In this document: one piece after another, positions 25,356-33,331 of the stretch | Layout: each line of letters begins with the position of its first letter | Position numbering within the stretch: the first letter of the stretch is position 1 | NCBI RefSeq assembly: GCF_051027545.1 | Contig: NZ_CP194902.1 | Coordinates: forward strand, 1,736,001-1,800,000 | Direction of reading: 5' to 3' | Source: Methylocaldum sp002005105 | Lineage (GTDB): Bacteria > Pseudomonadota > Gammaproteobacteria > Methylococcales > Methylococcaceae | Length of the DNA: 64,000 nt | The notes under the pieces: model-generated | Told to the model about the DNA's origin: nothing | What the model saw: only the letters and a program-made list of their open reading frames with translations | Databases searched by the model: none | Translations under genes and position numbers: made by a program

Positions 25356-26873
25356 TCAAGCCGCGATGGGCTGGGTCAGTTCCGTCACCTGATCGGCCAG
25401 GTTCCAGGGTAGGAACTCGTCGATTCGATTGACGGGATGCTCGGCGATGCGGGCCAGCACGGTCCGGAGGTACGCCTCCGGATCGAGGCCGTTGAGCTTG
25501 GCCGTGCCAATCAGGGTGTAGATCGCCGCCGCTCGCTGGCCGCCGGCGTCGGAGCCGGCGAATAGATAGTTCTTCCGGCCGAGCGCCACCACCCGCAACG
25601 CGCGTTCCGCGGCATTGTTGTCGATCTCCAGACGACCGTCATCGCGATAGCGGGTCAGCGCCGGCCAGCGGGTCAGGGCATAGCGGATCGCCTCGGCTAG
25701 CGCCGACTTTTTCGAGACCTGTGTCAGCGTGGTGTGCAGCCAGGTCTGAAGCGCCGCGAGGAGCGGACCCGCGCGGGCTTGCCGCGCTGCGGCACGGGCC
25801 TCCGGCGGCTGGCCCCGGATCTCGGCTTCGATCGTATAGAGCGCGCCGATACGCTGGAGCACCTCGGCCGCCAAGGGACTCCTGTGGGCCTTGTGGAGCT
25901 CGTAGAACTTGCGCCGGACGTGCGCCCAACAGGCCACTTCCTGCACGCGACCGGTGTCGTACAGCCCGTTGAATCCCGCATAGCCATCCGCCTGCAGGGC
26001 GCCTTCGAAGTCCTTGAGATGCGTCCTGGGATGCTGGCCTTGGCGGTCCGGCGCGTAGGCGAACCACACCGCGGGCGGCGTGAGATCACCGGCCGGGCGG
26101 TCGTCCCGGACATAGGTCCACAGCCGACCGGTCTTCGTGCGCCCCTGACCGGGCGCGAGCACCGGGACCGGGGTATCGTCGGCATGGAGTTTGTCGCCGG
26201 CGAGCACATGCCGGCGGATTGCCGCGACCAACGGCCGGAGGAGGCCCGCGGCTTCCCCGACCCAATCGGTCAAGGTGGACCGGGACAGGTCCACGCCTTC
26301 GCGGGCGTAGATGGCCGACTGGCGGTACAGCGGCAGATGATCGCCGTATTTCGAGACGAGTACATGGGCCAGGAGCCCAGGACCCGCCAAGCCTTGGGCG
26401 ATGGGCCGGCTCGGCGCCGACGCCTGGACGATGCGGTCGCAGCGGGCGCAGGCACACTTGGGGCGGACGTGGCGGATCACCCGGAAGCGGGCCGGGACGT
26501 ACTCCAGGATTTCGGCGACCTCCTCGCCCAAGGGCTTCAAGGGACCGCCACAGTCGGGGCACTCGGCCAAGCCGGGGGCATGGACCTGAGTTTCGCGGGG
26601 CAGATGATCGGGCAGTGACCGGGGCGTTCTTACCCGGCGCTCGGCTGCGCGCGGTTCGACGATCGCCGCGAGTTCCGCATCGCCCGTTTCGAGTTCCTCC
26701 AGCTGAAGTTCCAATTGATCGAGGAGCCCGGCCATTTTTTCGGAGCGGCGCCCGAACTGCTGGCGGCGGAGCTTGGCGACGAGGAGTTTCAGGTGGGCGA
26801 TTTCGACGCGCTGGGCTTCAATCAGCGTCTTGAGGGCGGGAATCTCATCGGGAAGCACGTCGGGGTTGGTCAT
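25356..26873 (-). CDS. tnpC: IS66 transposase TnpC
   Basis: 505 residues from the ATG at 26873; a longer frame upstream only reads into tnpB in another frame. It has the N-terminal helical region (LLVAKLRRQQFGRRSEKM), a zinc-binding CPDCGGPL...CACARC segment, the DDE region (LHADDTPVPVL, QADGYAGFNGLYD, CWAHVRRKFYELH) and the C-terminal EIDNNAAERALRVVALGRKNYLFAGSDAGG. It catalyses transposition of the element. Confidence 0.97.
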   Translation of the reverse strand: MTNPDVLPDEIPALKTLIEAQRVEIAHLKLLVAKLRRQQFGRRSEKMAGLLDQLELQLEELETGDAELAAIVEPRAAERRVRTPRSLPDHLPRETQVHAPGLAECPDCGGPLKPLGEEVAEILEYVPARFRVIRHVRPKCACARCDRIVQASAPSRPIAQGLAGPGLLAHVLVSKYGDHLPLYRQSAIYAREGVDLSRSTLTDWVGEAAGLLRPLVAAIRRHVLAGDKLHADDTPVPVLAPGQGRTKTGRLWTYVRDDRPAGDLTPPAVWFAYAPDRQGQHPRTHLKDFEGALQADGYAGFNGLYDTGRVQEVACWAHVRRKFYELHKAHRSPLAAEVLQRIGALYTIEAEIRGQPPEARAAARQARAGPLLAALQTWLHTTLTQVSKKSALAEAIRYALTRWPALTRYRDDGRLEIDNNAAERALRVVALGRKNYLFAGSDAGGQRAAAIYTLIGTAKLNGLDPEAYLRTVLARIAEHPVNRIDEFLPWNLADQVTELTQPIAA

Positions 26874-26896
26874 GCCCCGATTATACCCGCCCTCCG

Positions 26897-27241
26897 TCAG
26901 GCGGCGTGAGAAGGCGCGGTGCGGATCGGGCGGCGCCAGTCGATGCCTTCCAGCAGCATCGACAACTGGGCGGGGGTGAGGGATACCGTGCCGCCCGTCG
27001 CCTGCGGCCAGACGAAGCGGCCCCGCTCCAGCCGCTTGGCGAACAGGCAGAGTCCATCGCCGTCCCACCAGAGCAGTTTGATCCGGTCGCCGCGTCGCCC
27101 GCGAAAGGCAAAAATGTGTCCGGAGAAGGGCTCGGCTTGGAGCTGGGTCTGGACCAGGGCGGCCAGGCCATCGAAGCCGCGGCGCAGATCGGTCACCCCG
27201 GCAGCGATCCAGATGCGGGTGCCGGACGGAGGCGCGATCAT
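26897..27241 (-). CDS. tnpB: IS66 accessory protein TnpB
   Basis: 114 residues with the family core: IWIAAGVTDLRRGFDGLAALVQ, FAFRGRRGDRIKLLWWDGDGLCLFAKRLERGRFVWP. It is needed with TnpA for IS66 transposition. Its start overlaps the end of tnpA. Confidence 0.95.
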   Translation of the reverse strand: MIAPPSGTRIWIAAGVTDLRRGFDGLAALVQTQLQAEPFSGHIFAFRGRRGDRIKLLWWDGDGLCLFAKRLERGRFVWPQATGGTVSLTPAQLSMLLEGIDWRRPIRTAPSHAA

Positions 27242-27636
27242 GGGCCCTTGAGACTCGCGAGGACGGTGCGCAAGGTCGCCGCATCGACGGAACCTTTCAC
27301 CTGAACCCGCGTACCCCCGAGTTCGATGGTGATGGTGCCCGGTGGAGCGGATACCGTAGCTTCGCGCGCTGGCGCGGCCAATGCGGGCGTCATCGCCACC
27401 GGTAATAAGGTCGGCCCCGGCGGACCGGCCGGGGCGTTCCGGTCCTTAAGGTAGTGTCGGCGCCATTTGAACAGTTGATTGGCGTTGATCCGATGCGCCA
27501 GCGCAATCCCCGCGACCGAGGCGCCCGGCTGTAGGGTCCGCTCCACCAGTTCGCGCTTGAACTCAGGCGCAAACCGCCGCCGGCCCAAGGTATCCATCGC
27601 CACCACGCCCATTGTGAAGTCAGCATCGTGAGTCAT
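27238..27636 (-). CDS. tnpA: IS66 accessory protein TnpA (HTH)
   Basis: About 132 residues from the ATG at 27636; starts at 27708 or at the Met of MDTLGRRRF are possible. RRFAPEFKRELVERTLQPGASVAGIALAHRINANQLFKWRRHYL is the helix-turn-helix that recognises DNA in IS66 TnpA proteins. The stop overlaps the tnpB start. Confidence 0.9.
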   Translation of the reverse strand: MTHDADFTMGVVAMDTLGRRRFAPEFKRELVERTLQPGASVAGIALAHRINANQLFKWRRHYLKDRNAPAGPPGPTLLPVAMTPALAAPAREATVSAPPGTITIELGGTRVQVKGSVDAATLRTVLASLKGP

Positions 27637-27987
27637 CAGTGCGTCCACCTCAAGAGTGTGCGGACACCCCGTGCATCCGCTCGCACCAGTGTCGCCTGAG
27701 CCTTTCAATCCGTCGAGACGGTCCTCGGCGGACGCTTACTTTTGATCAGCACCATCGTGTTCTGGAATTTCCTGCTCGATTGGGCCGCTTACCGGTTCCG
27801 ATGGATCGAGCGCGTCCTGGCACCTAAAGCACTCGAACTGATAAAGGACGGGCGCATTCTGCATCGTAACTTGCGCCGAGAGTTCCTGACCGAGGAGGAA
27901 CTGATGCGCAAGGTCCGCGAGAGTGGGGTAGCGGACCTGTCCCAGATACAGGCAGCCTACATGGAAGGGGATGGCACCATCAGCGTG

Positions 27988-28234
27988 GTTAAACCTAAAA
28001 ACGGCGGTTGACCGCTTCGATGGCTAAATAAGCTCTTATGAGAAAACCCCTTTATAGCCATCGGGGGTCTCACCCTTTGGGTGACGTTGCTACGCACCCG
28101 ATTGCACGGCGGGCGGGCCGCCTGGCGGTGTTGCTCCTCGTTGCGGGAGACTACCCCGCGGCCTCGTCGCGCCTTGCCATCCGACCCGCCCGCCGCACAC
28201 TCGAGCACGTCCAACCGCCGGTTTTAGGTTAAAC
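27988..28234. repeat. 247-bp element with inverted ends, no gene
   Basis: GGTTAAACCTAAAAACGGCGG at the 3' end of the DUF421 gene is repeated inverted as CCGCCGGTTTTAGGTTAAAC at 28215-28234. The ~200 bases between hold no supported gene. It looks like a non-autonomous repeat that supplies the last codons and stop of the DUF421 frame. No clear target duplication was seen. Confidence 0.55.
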
Positions 28235-28440
28235 GGGACTCGTGAATATCGTTGTCCTAAGAAGTCGTCTTCAAACTGCTACGCGCTGCAATATCCGCCT
28301 TGTTCAAGGAGGCGAAACGCCGATGAACAACAGCCTTGCACATCCCTGCAATTCGCCTCTGCGGGCTGCTCCGCCGCAAAGTGTGGGACAGGCGAGTCCA
28401 GCATCAATCGCGAATCGACCCTATTTGTCTGCTGCTTCTA
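28235..28440. other. spacer without a convincing gene
   Basis: A short open frame from the ATG at 28323 has a good AAGGAGG site but no family signature, and it runs into the IS630 element at 28441. It may be the start of a gene cut by the insertion. Nothing else is recognised. Confidence 0.3.
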
Positions 28441-28447
28441 AGTACAT

Positions 28448-28987
28448 TCATGAAACTTTTGCGGCATAGGAACCGATAATCGAGAGCACCTGCTGTGGAG
28501 AGCGGTTGTGACGGTCGAAGAACTCGCGGGCGGCTTGGAGCAAGGCGGCTACCGTCTCGAAGAGTTCGCAATGGGTCACTTCGCGGCGGAAATGGCGCCA
28601 CAGCATCTCGATCGGGTTGAGCCAAGGGCTATAGGTCGGCAAGTACAGCAGGACCAGTCGCCCGGCGGCTCCGCGCACGACCGCTTCGATCTCGTCGTCT
28701 TGATGCGTGTCGGCATTGTCCCACGCGACGTAAATCGTCCCCGTGGGATGCTGGTCCACTATGGCTTGCAGCAGTTCGGCCACCTCCCGACGGCGCTTGT
28801 GTCGTTTGAATAAGACCACGGTTTCACCGGTATGGTAATTCACCGCTCCCAACCCATAGCGCTTCTTAGGCTGACCTGGGGTCGGAATCATAATTTGCTG
28901 GCCTACCGGGCTCCACAACGCCGTCAAGGTAGGCAGCCAACTGAGGTTAAACTCGTCGGCGTAGTAAAACACATCGCCCGGTTTCAA
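28448..28987 (-). CDS. IS630 transposase, DDE catalytic frame
   Basis: 179 residues with FYYADEFNLSWLPTLTALWSP (first Asp), IYVAWDNADTHQ (second Asp) and PTYSPWLNPIEMLWRHFRREVTH (Glu), the Tc1/mariner-like DDE triad of IS630. It overlaps the N-terminal frame by 4 bases. A run of A in AAAAAAAAGCGGTCG (read on the - strand, near 29005-29012) could promote a programmed frameshift that fuses the two parts. Confidence 0.92.
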   Translation of the reverse strand: MKPGDVFYYADEFNLSWLPTLTALWSPVGQQIMIPTPGQPKKRYGLGAVNYHTGETVVLFKRHKRRREVAELLQAIVDQHPTGTIYVAWDNADTHQDDEIEAVVRGAAGRLVLLYLPTYSPWLNPIEMLWRHFRREVTHCELFETVAALLQAAREFFDRHNRSPQQVLSIIGSYAAKVS

Positions 28988-29505
28988 GTGATCACGGGTG
29001 TCTTCGACCGCTTTTTTTTCACCGCATAGTCTGGATCAGGGCTGCTGATCTTATGCTGCGGACGACTGAGCACAATCCCTTCGCGCTTCAAGGTTTGGCG
29101 CAGGGTTTCCAGAGCGATGCGAATCCCGGTTTGCTCGGCCAGGTAATCCACCAGCCGTTGCAGGGTCCATATGGAAAACGGCAGGTCCAAACTGCGCGGA
29201 CGGCGCCGTACCGCCGCCACCAGGGCGGCCCGATACGCCGCCGTCACTTTGGCTTGCCGTCCCGCTCGCGGCGCATCTTTCAGCCCGTCCACGCCTTCGC
29301 TCTGATACCGTTTCAGCCACCGCACCACGGTGTCCTCGCTCTCCCGCACGATCCCCGCGATCTCCAGCGCTTTGAGACCCCGCTCGGCCGAGAGCAAGAC
29401 CATCTGGGCACGAGTTCGGAGTCGTGGGTCCTTGGTCTTTCGATACAGGGTGTCTAACTCACTCTGTTGCGCTTTGCCCAACGGGGGGATCAGGATGGCT
29501 TTCAT
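28984..29505 (-). CDS. IS630 transposase, N-terminal DNA-binding frame
   Basis: 173 residues. Two helix-turn-helix regions are visible: ALEIAGIVRESEDTVVRWLKRYQSEGVDGLKDAPRAGR, then WTLQRLVDYLAEQTGIRIALETLRQTLKREGI, as in the DNA-binding half of IS630 transposases. It ends KKKRSKTPVIT at the overlap with the catalytic frame. Confidence 0.9.
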   Translation of the reverse strand: MKAILIPPLGKAQQSELDTLYRKTKDPRLRTRAQMVLLSAERGLKALEIAGIVRESEDTVVRWLKRYQSEGVDGLKDAPRAGRQAKVTAAYRAALVAAVRRRPRSLDLPFSIWTLQRLVDYLAEQTGIRIALETLRQTLKREGIVLSRPQHKISSPDPDYAVKKKRSKTPVIT

Positions 29506-29677
29506 GCCACCAGTGTACGCCCTTTCCGCAGAACTTTATGGGATGTACTTAGAGCGTTTTCCATCCCGGCGTACGGCTTCGTGTCGGGCGGGAAGAACGT
29601 AGGTCGGCAATCCCTTCCCAATCGCAAACGGTCGCTTTAGTCGCGACCCTTCCAATCGCAAACGGTCGCTTTAGAGC

Positions 29678-30196
29678 CTATCCCAGTAGACCCGTTGCCC
29701 GCCAAGTAATGATGCCGCAGGCCAAGTGCAGCATGGCAAGATAGGTGTCGGTTCGTTTTTCCCAGCGGATCAAAATCCGGCGGAATCGGTTGAGCCAGCT
29801 GTGGGTCCGTTCGACCACCCAGCGCCGCGCCTTGAAACCGGCTTCCTTCTTGATCGCTTCGGCCTCCTCACCGCGCGCTCGAATGTGAGCGGTAAACTGA
29901 AAGGCCTTGGCCAAGTCCCTCACCTCGTCATAGTCATAGCCTTTGTCCAGGCACAAGCCTTGCGGCTGCTCCGGCGTGGGTACAGGGCGCGGGACGCCGA
30001 TGGCCGCCAAGGTGGACCGCGCCAGCTTCAGGTCGTGCCGATTGGCGCCGGCAATCACCACACTCAGCGGCAGGCCCGCGCCATCGGTTAACAGGCTTCG
30101 CTTCGCACCTTGTTTGCCCCGGTCGGTCGGATTCGGTCCCGTTTTTTTGAACCCGCCAACGGCGCTTTCGTCATGGCCCCATCCATGGCCAACCAC
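29678..30196 (-). CDS. IS5-family transposase, catalytic C-terminal frame
   Basis: The frame contains KKTGPNPTDRGKQGAKRSLLTDGAGLPLSVVIAGANRHDLKL, LCLDKGYDYDEVRDLAK and RRWVVERTHSWLNRFRRILIRWEK, the DDE motifs of IS427-type elements. The part before GFKKTGP is an out-of-frame reading of the upstream frame, and the real protein arises by frameshifting at the A7 run. Confidence 0.9.
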   Translation of the reverse strand: MVGHGWGHDESAVGGFKKTGPNPTDRGKQGAKRSLLTDGAGLPLSVVIAGANRHDLKLARSTLAAIGVPRPVPTPEQPQGLCLDKGYDYDEVRDLAKAFQFTAHIRARGEEAEAIKKEAGFKARRWVVERTHSWLNRFRRILIRWEKRTDTYLAMLHLACGIITWRATGLLG

Positions 30197-30510
30197 GACC
30201 AGTCCAAGCCCTTCAACGCATCATAAGTCAGCAGTCCTTCGCGCCAGAACGCCTGGAACACCCCGGCTTCGGTCCACTCGACAAAGCGGCGATGGGCCGA
30301 ACTGCTGGAGCAAATCCCGGTGGCGTTCAGCGCATTCCACTGACACCCGGTCCGGAGCACAAACAAGATCGCATTCATCGCCTGTCGGTCCGGCACCCGC
30401 GGGTTATGGCACCCGAGCGGATGCGGTTTACGCGGCGGCAAGAGCGGTTCCATCCGTTCCCACAGCTCATCCGGAATGCGCCAGCCATCATCTTTCGTCA
30501 CCAGTCCCAT
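30088..30510 (-). CDS. IS5-family transposase, N-terminal frame
   Basis: 140 residues: IPDELWERMEPLLPPRKPHPLGCHNPRVPDRQAMNAILFVLRTGCQWNAL and SWLAMDGAMTKAP (first catalytic Asp). After the A7 run the frame reads about 20 out-of-phase residues, so the functional product is the fusion with 29678-30144. Confidence 0.9.
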   Translation of the reverse strand: MGLVTKDDGWRIPDELWERMEPLLPPRKPHPLGCHNPRVPDRQAMNAILFVLRTGCQWNALNATGICSSSSAHRRFVEWTEAGVFQAFWREGLLTYDALKGLDWSWLAMDGAMTKAPLAGSKKRDRIRPTGANKVRSEAC

Positions 30511-30728
30511 AAGAGCCCCTCTTGACTCGAAATTTCGGCATTAGAGGTCGCTCATCACGCTTTTGTTCCTACTGGGATAGGCTCTTAGTCGCGACCCTTC
30601 CAATCGCAAACGGTATCTCTGGGAGCGCCAGAGCTGCCCTTCCGACAAAGCCCTTCGCCGAGCCGATACGTCGGCAAGGGATTGCCGACCTACATATCCG
30701 AATCCCTTACACCGACTCGGAAAACGCT

Positions 30729-31121
30729 CTAATTTTCATAGCCGGTAAGAAGCTTCTCCAGCCGTTCAACGCGTTCATCCGTCATCTGGGACTGGCACGC
30801 CGTGTCGAATGCTGACTTCCACATGCGCACGCCTCCCTCGGTTTCACCGACCAGGGCACACTCCGTATCTCTGAATTTGATCCAGGCCCGCTGTGCCGCT
30901 ATGAGTGCTGTTTTTGGGAAATTGTCCGGCTCATCTGCCGGCATGGATCGAAGCAGTTTCTGGTAAATCTCATTGAGGCGTTTATCAGCGGCGGCGAAAC
31001 TAACTTGCGCGGAACGTCCCGTGTGCATCGCGCTGCCCTCTGGCCAGTCCTCGGGGCGGTGATTGTCTGCGAGCGCAATCGCTGGAATCACGAGCAGTGC
31101 AATAGAGAGATGCCTAATCAT
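30729..31121 (-). CDS. LprI-like (DUF1311) secreted protein
   Basis: 130 residues from the ATG at 31121, which gives a clean signal peptide (MIRHLSIALLVIPAIALA); the frame is open 11 codons further up. The mature part, FAAADKRLNEIYQKLLRSMP, ALIAAQRAWIKFRDTECAL, MTDERVERLEKLL, is the LprI/DUF1311 family of periplasmic helical proteins linked to lysozyme resistance. Its TAG stop lies on the TA junction of the neighbouring repeat. It may be the last visible integron cassette; no attC is seen to its left. Confidence 0.8.
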   Translation of the reverse strand: MIRHLSIALLVIPAIALADNHRPEDWPEGSAMHTGRSAQVSFAAADKRLNEIYQKLLRSMPADEPDNFPKTALIAAQRAWIKFRDTECALVGETEGGVRMWKSAFDTACQSQMTDERVERLEKLLTGYEN

Positions 31122-31135
31122 GCAGGTATCCTTAT

Positions 31136-31219
31136 GCCCAACGCCAAAGTTCACCGGCGGCTATGGAACACGGCGGAATTGCCGTCCGGTGCAGCGAAGC
31201 GTTGGTCGTTTCGTTGGGT
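31136..31219 (-). repeat. attC site, left-most recognised
   Basis: GCCCAAC at 31136 and GTTGGGT at 31213 (or GTTGGTC at 31201) enclose an imperfect palindrome (TTCACCGGCGG against GCCGTCCGGTG). It matches the R'/R'' layout of the other attC sites. Confidence 0.7.
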
Positions 31220-31429
31220 TGATTCAGTTGCCGTTAGTATGTGGTCGGAGCCATCGGAAGCCCGGAATGATCGCCTTTGTAGGGTCCCGTTTTCAACCAG
31301 GAATTTGAACGCTGCGAGCGACTGCATCCCCATTCGTCGCATTCCGGCAAGCCAAGCCGGCTCAAGGAGCCAGCCAAGCAGACCGCCTTTCAGCCAGAAA
31401 GCGATGGGTTTCGCTGGCGCTCTACCCAT
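31151..31429 (-). CDS. uncertain short cassette gene
   Basis: A 92-codon frame that starts inside the repeat at 31403-31434 and ends inside the attC, with a tail (APDGNSAVFHSRR) of the kind produced by reading into attC. The middle, MGMQSLAAFKFLVENGTLQRRSFRASDGSDH, has no recognised family. It may be a truncated gene. Confidence 0.35.
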   Translation of the reverse strand: MGRAPAKPIAFWLKGGLLGWLLEPAWLAGMRRMGMQSLAAFKFLVENGTLQRRSFRASDGSDHILTATESTQRNDQRFAAPDGNSAVFHSRR

Positions 31430-31434
31430 CCTAC
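31403..31434. repeat. dispersed palindromic repeat, second copy
   Basis: GATGGGTTTCGCTGG...CTACCCATCCTAC is the inverse of the unit at 7250-7280 in the eCIS. It lies just downstream of the glycosyltransferase gene. Confidence 0.7.
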
Positions 31435-31445
31435 CGCTAACGCTC

Positions 31446-32618
31446 TTACATCAATTGCCGTAGACAAGCAGCAACGCACGCATTGGCATCGACGTTTATG
31501 CGAGCCACGTTCCGACGGTAGTGGTCCGATGCCAGGATTTCATTTACTGCCTCGGGAATTTCCGCCAGGGACCGGACCCGTTTGGCGATACCGTTTTCCT
31601 CTGCCCAACGGATGTTGTATTCGAAAAGTATGCGCATGGACGGATTGTCCATGAGCACGAGCGGGATGCGGCAGGCTATGGCTTCATGGATGGAGATCGG
31701 GCCTGGCTTGCCTACCATGACATCTGCAAGCCTCATGTATTCCGCGACCTTGGCGGTGTATCCCACGATCAGCTTGGGCTTGCGTGAGCGCCACTTGCAA
31801 AGTGCCTCGTAGGCTGCTCTGTGACAACCGCAGATTACGATCATATTCACGGGAGTCGCTGCAGCATCCAGCCGCCGCGCGATGTCGACCATGTACCTTG
31901 AGCCCTGGCCGCCAAAGAAGATGAGTACTGTCGGAAGATCCCTTCGCAATCCCAATTCTTCGAGAGCGTCTGCCGCGTCGGTATCGACGGGTGCGAGAAA
32001 AGACGGGTGAACCGGCATACCCCCGAGAGAAAAGACATGAGACTCCGGCACGCCGTTTTGCAAGGCTTGCTGCACGAGCCGCTCGGTTCCGCACAAGTAG
32101 TAGGACATCAAGGCCGGGTCGAACCAGTACCGGCTATGGAACTCTTCGAAATCGACCGGAATCGTCACACAGCGCACTTCCGGGTTACTTTCGCGGGCGG
32201 CGGCGAAAATGATTCCATTGCAAAGAGGAATCGTCGAGATCACGACATGCGGCGCTGCGTGTTTCCAAAACGCGGCAAGGCGCGGGGCCGCTGGCTGCAT
32301 CAAGGTCATCAATCCCCTTCCGAGCGCGATGTATTGCCGCAAACCGATCATCGTTTCCCATTGCAGACCCGTGTTGTAAAGCTTAATGCCCGCTCGGGTG
32401 AGCCAATCCAACAAAGAAACGTGAGAAAAAATCTGGTCGGTGTTGACTGCCCGAACATCGGCTTCGGGAAGAGAGCGTTGCAGTTCGGCCTGTAGAGCCA
32501 TGGCTACGCCTTTGTGGGCGCCCCCACCATTGAAGTAAACGATGTCGACTCTCTTGCTTTTGCCGTCTTCGGTTACAGGCCTCTCGTGAATCGATGAAAT
32601 CTCAACGGTTTTCGTCAT
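31446..32618 (-). CDS. MGDG synthase/MurG-like glycosyltransferase (GT28 type)
   Basis: 390 residues from the ATG at 32618, preceded by GGAAGG. The N-terminal Rossmann half starts RVDIVYFNGGGAHKGVAMALQAEL with the glycine-rich loop of MGDG-synthase-like enzymes. The C-terminal half has VLIFFGGQGSRYMVDIA and the sugar-nucleotide site VMVGKPGPISIHEAIACRIPLVL. It probably transfers a sugar to a lipid or small acceptor at the membrane. Whether it is a cassette of the integron is not clear, since no attC is visible on its right. Confidence 0.82.
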   Translation of the reverse strand: MTKTVEISSIHERPVTEDGKSKRVDIVYFNGGGAHKGVAMALQAELQRSLPEADVRAVNTDQIFSHVSLLDWLTRAGIKLYNTGLQWETMIGLRQYIALGRGLMTLMQPAAPRLAAFWKHAAPHVVISTIPLCNGIIFAAARESNPEVRCVTIPVDFEEFHSRYWFDPALMSYYLCGTERLVQQALQNGVPESHVFSLGGMPVHPSFLAPVDTDAADALEELGLRRDLPTVLIFFGGQGSRYMVDIARRLDAAATPVNMIVICGCHRAAYEALCKWRSRKPKLIVGYTAKVAEYMRLADVMVGKPGPISIHEAIACRIPLVLMDNPSMRILFEYNIRWAEENGIAKRVRSLAEIPEAVNEILASDHYRRNVARINVDANACVAACLRQLM

Positions 32619-32745
32619 AGAGCACCTTCCGTGTACTGGGTACAACGATTCGCGATCAATCTCCGATTTTGAAAAGCCGCCCAATACGTCCTGGCCTTTT
32701 CTCTCGGTATGCGTCTTCTTGCGCGGTTCCGTGTTTCATGAGCTA

Positions 32746-32900
32746 GCGCGTTTTTCATCGCTGTGTACGGATTCGTGTTCGGGTGGGAAGAACGTAGGTC
32801 GGCAATCCCTTGCCGACTTATCGGCTCGGCAAAAGACTTTGTCGGCAAGGGATTGCCGACCTATCTATCGGGCTCCCTGATACCAGATCGGAAAATGGTC
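32746..32900. repeat. TA-flanked palindromic repeat, short copy
   Basis: 155 bp from GCGCGTTTTTCATCG to CGGAAAATGGTC, flanked by TA at 32744-32745 and 32901-32902. The inner part is a long hairpin built from GTAGGTCGGCAATCCCTTGCCGAC and GTCGGCAAGGGATTGCCGACC. Same family as 29552 and 59668, but with only the palindromic core. Confidence 0.85.
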
Positions 32901-33069
32901 TAGCGTCCTTCTGCCATCTGTAAGACGATCACGATAGCTTTTTGCAACACTGTGCGTTGTTTTCTGTGAATTAGGACCTTATGCGGAAGGGTTCGTTTGC
33001 GAGACCGTTTTGGCGTGTGAGTTTTTGTTTACAGGTTTTTCGTGAAGACAAGCTATCGCCACGTTCGCC

Positions 33070-33211
33070 TTAAGGAAGCTCTGATTGAATCCTTCGACAG
33101 GCCTGTCCTGAGCCAAGTCGAAGGGCTCAGGACGAACGGTAACGTATTGGTTCCGTTCGTGGTGAGCTTGTCGAACCATGAACGGAATCAACTTGATCAG
33201 AGCTTCCTTAA
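33070..33211. repeat. 142-bp MITE-like repeat with 16-bp inverted ends
   Basis: TTAAGGAAGCTCTGAT at 33070 and ATCAGAGCTTCCTTAA ending at 33211 are exact complements. The interior has CTTCGACAGGCCTGTCCTGAG and TTCGTGGTGAGCTTGTCGAA, the well-known dispersed repeat unit of many proteobacteria. Nothing else is recognised in the 430-base gap 32902-33331. Confidence 0.8.
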
Positions 33212-33331
33212 GCGACCGGACTGGCGAGATTCGCCCGAGAAACCGGCTAAAGATGCGATAAGTTTCGCTGACGCTCCATCCAATCCGCCGTGCCGATGCC
33301 TTTCGTGTTCACCGATTCACCCGATTGCTTG

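Larger units (their letters stand above)
25324..27739 (-). mobile_element. IS66-family insertion sequence, complete
   Basis: A 2416-bp element with matching ends GTAAGCGTCCG and CGGACGCTTAC. It is flanked by a perfect 8-bp duplication TTTTGATC at 25316-25323 and 27740-27747, the duplication size known for IS66. It carries the three usual genes, tnpA, tnpB and tnpC, all on the - strand and apparently intact, so insertion may be recent. Confidence 0.97.
25081..28011 (+). pseudogene. DUF421 (YetF-type) membrane protein gene split by IS66
   Basis: A GTG at 25081 starts a protein with a membrane segment (VYWFLFLIFRLIIK) and DIGSVAVSDLIVVVIIADAAQNAM, typical of DUF421. The frame is broken at 25323 by an IS66 element and resumes at 27748. 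Removing the element and one copy of the 8-bp duplication joins ITDGLILI to STIVFWNFLLDWAAYRF and gives a continuous 168-residue protein ending at 28011. The C-terminal part has the usual hydrophilic domain (ELIKDGRILHRNLRREFLTEEELM). The function of the family is unclear. Confidence 0.9.
28441..29549 (-). mobile_element. IS630-family insertion sequence
   Basis: A 1109-bp element flanked by TA on each side (28439-28440 and 29550-29551). Its ends start AGTACATTCATGAAACTTTTGCGG and AGTACATCCCATAAAGTTCTGCGG, imperfect inverted repeats. It sits in a CTAG-type target, typical for IS630. That target is the left junction of the TA-flanked repeat described at 29552. The transposase is in two overlapping frames. 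Confidence 0.93.
29674..30584 (-). mobile_element. IS5-family (IS427-like) insertion sequence
   Basis: A 911-bp element with ends GAGCCTATCCCAGTAG and CTACTGGGATAGGCTC, flanked by TTA on each side (29671-29673, 30585-30587). The transposase is in two overlapping frames joined at a run of seven A (30144-30150 on the - strand), the usual -1/+1 frameshift signal of this group. Confidence 0.92.
29552..30729. repeat. TA-flanked palindromic repeat (GAGCGTTTTC family), interrupted by an IS5-type element
   Basis: The two halves, 29552-29673 and 30585-30729, form one repeat with ends GAGCGTTTTCC and GGAAAACGCTC, flanked by TA (29550-29551 and 30730-30731). Inside are GTAGGTCGGCAATCCC and its complement GGGATTGCCGACCTAC. 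It belongs to the family that also occurs at 32746, 35856 and, inside the integrase gene, at 59668. An IS630 element occupies its left TA and an IS5-type element its middle. The right TA is part of the TAG stop of the LprI-like gene. Confidence 0.85.

Noticed and set aside
28242..28469. A 75-codon frame on the + strand
   Set aside because: It crosses into the IS630 end and has no family signature; only the ATG at 28323 with a good ribosome site is noteworthy.
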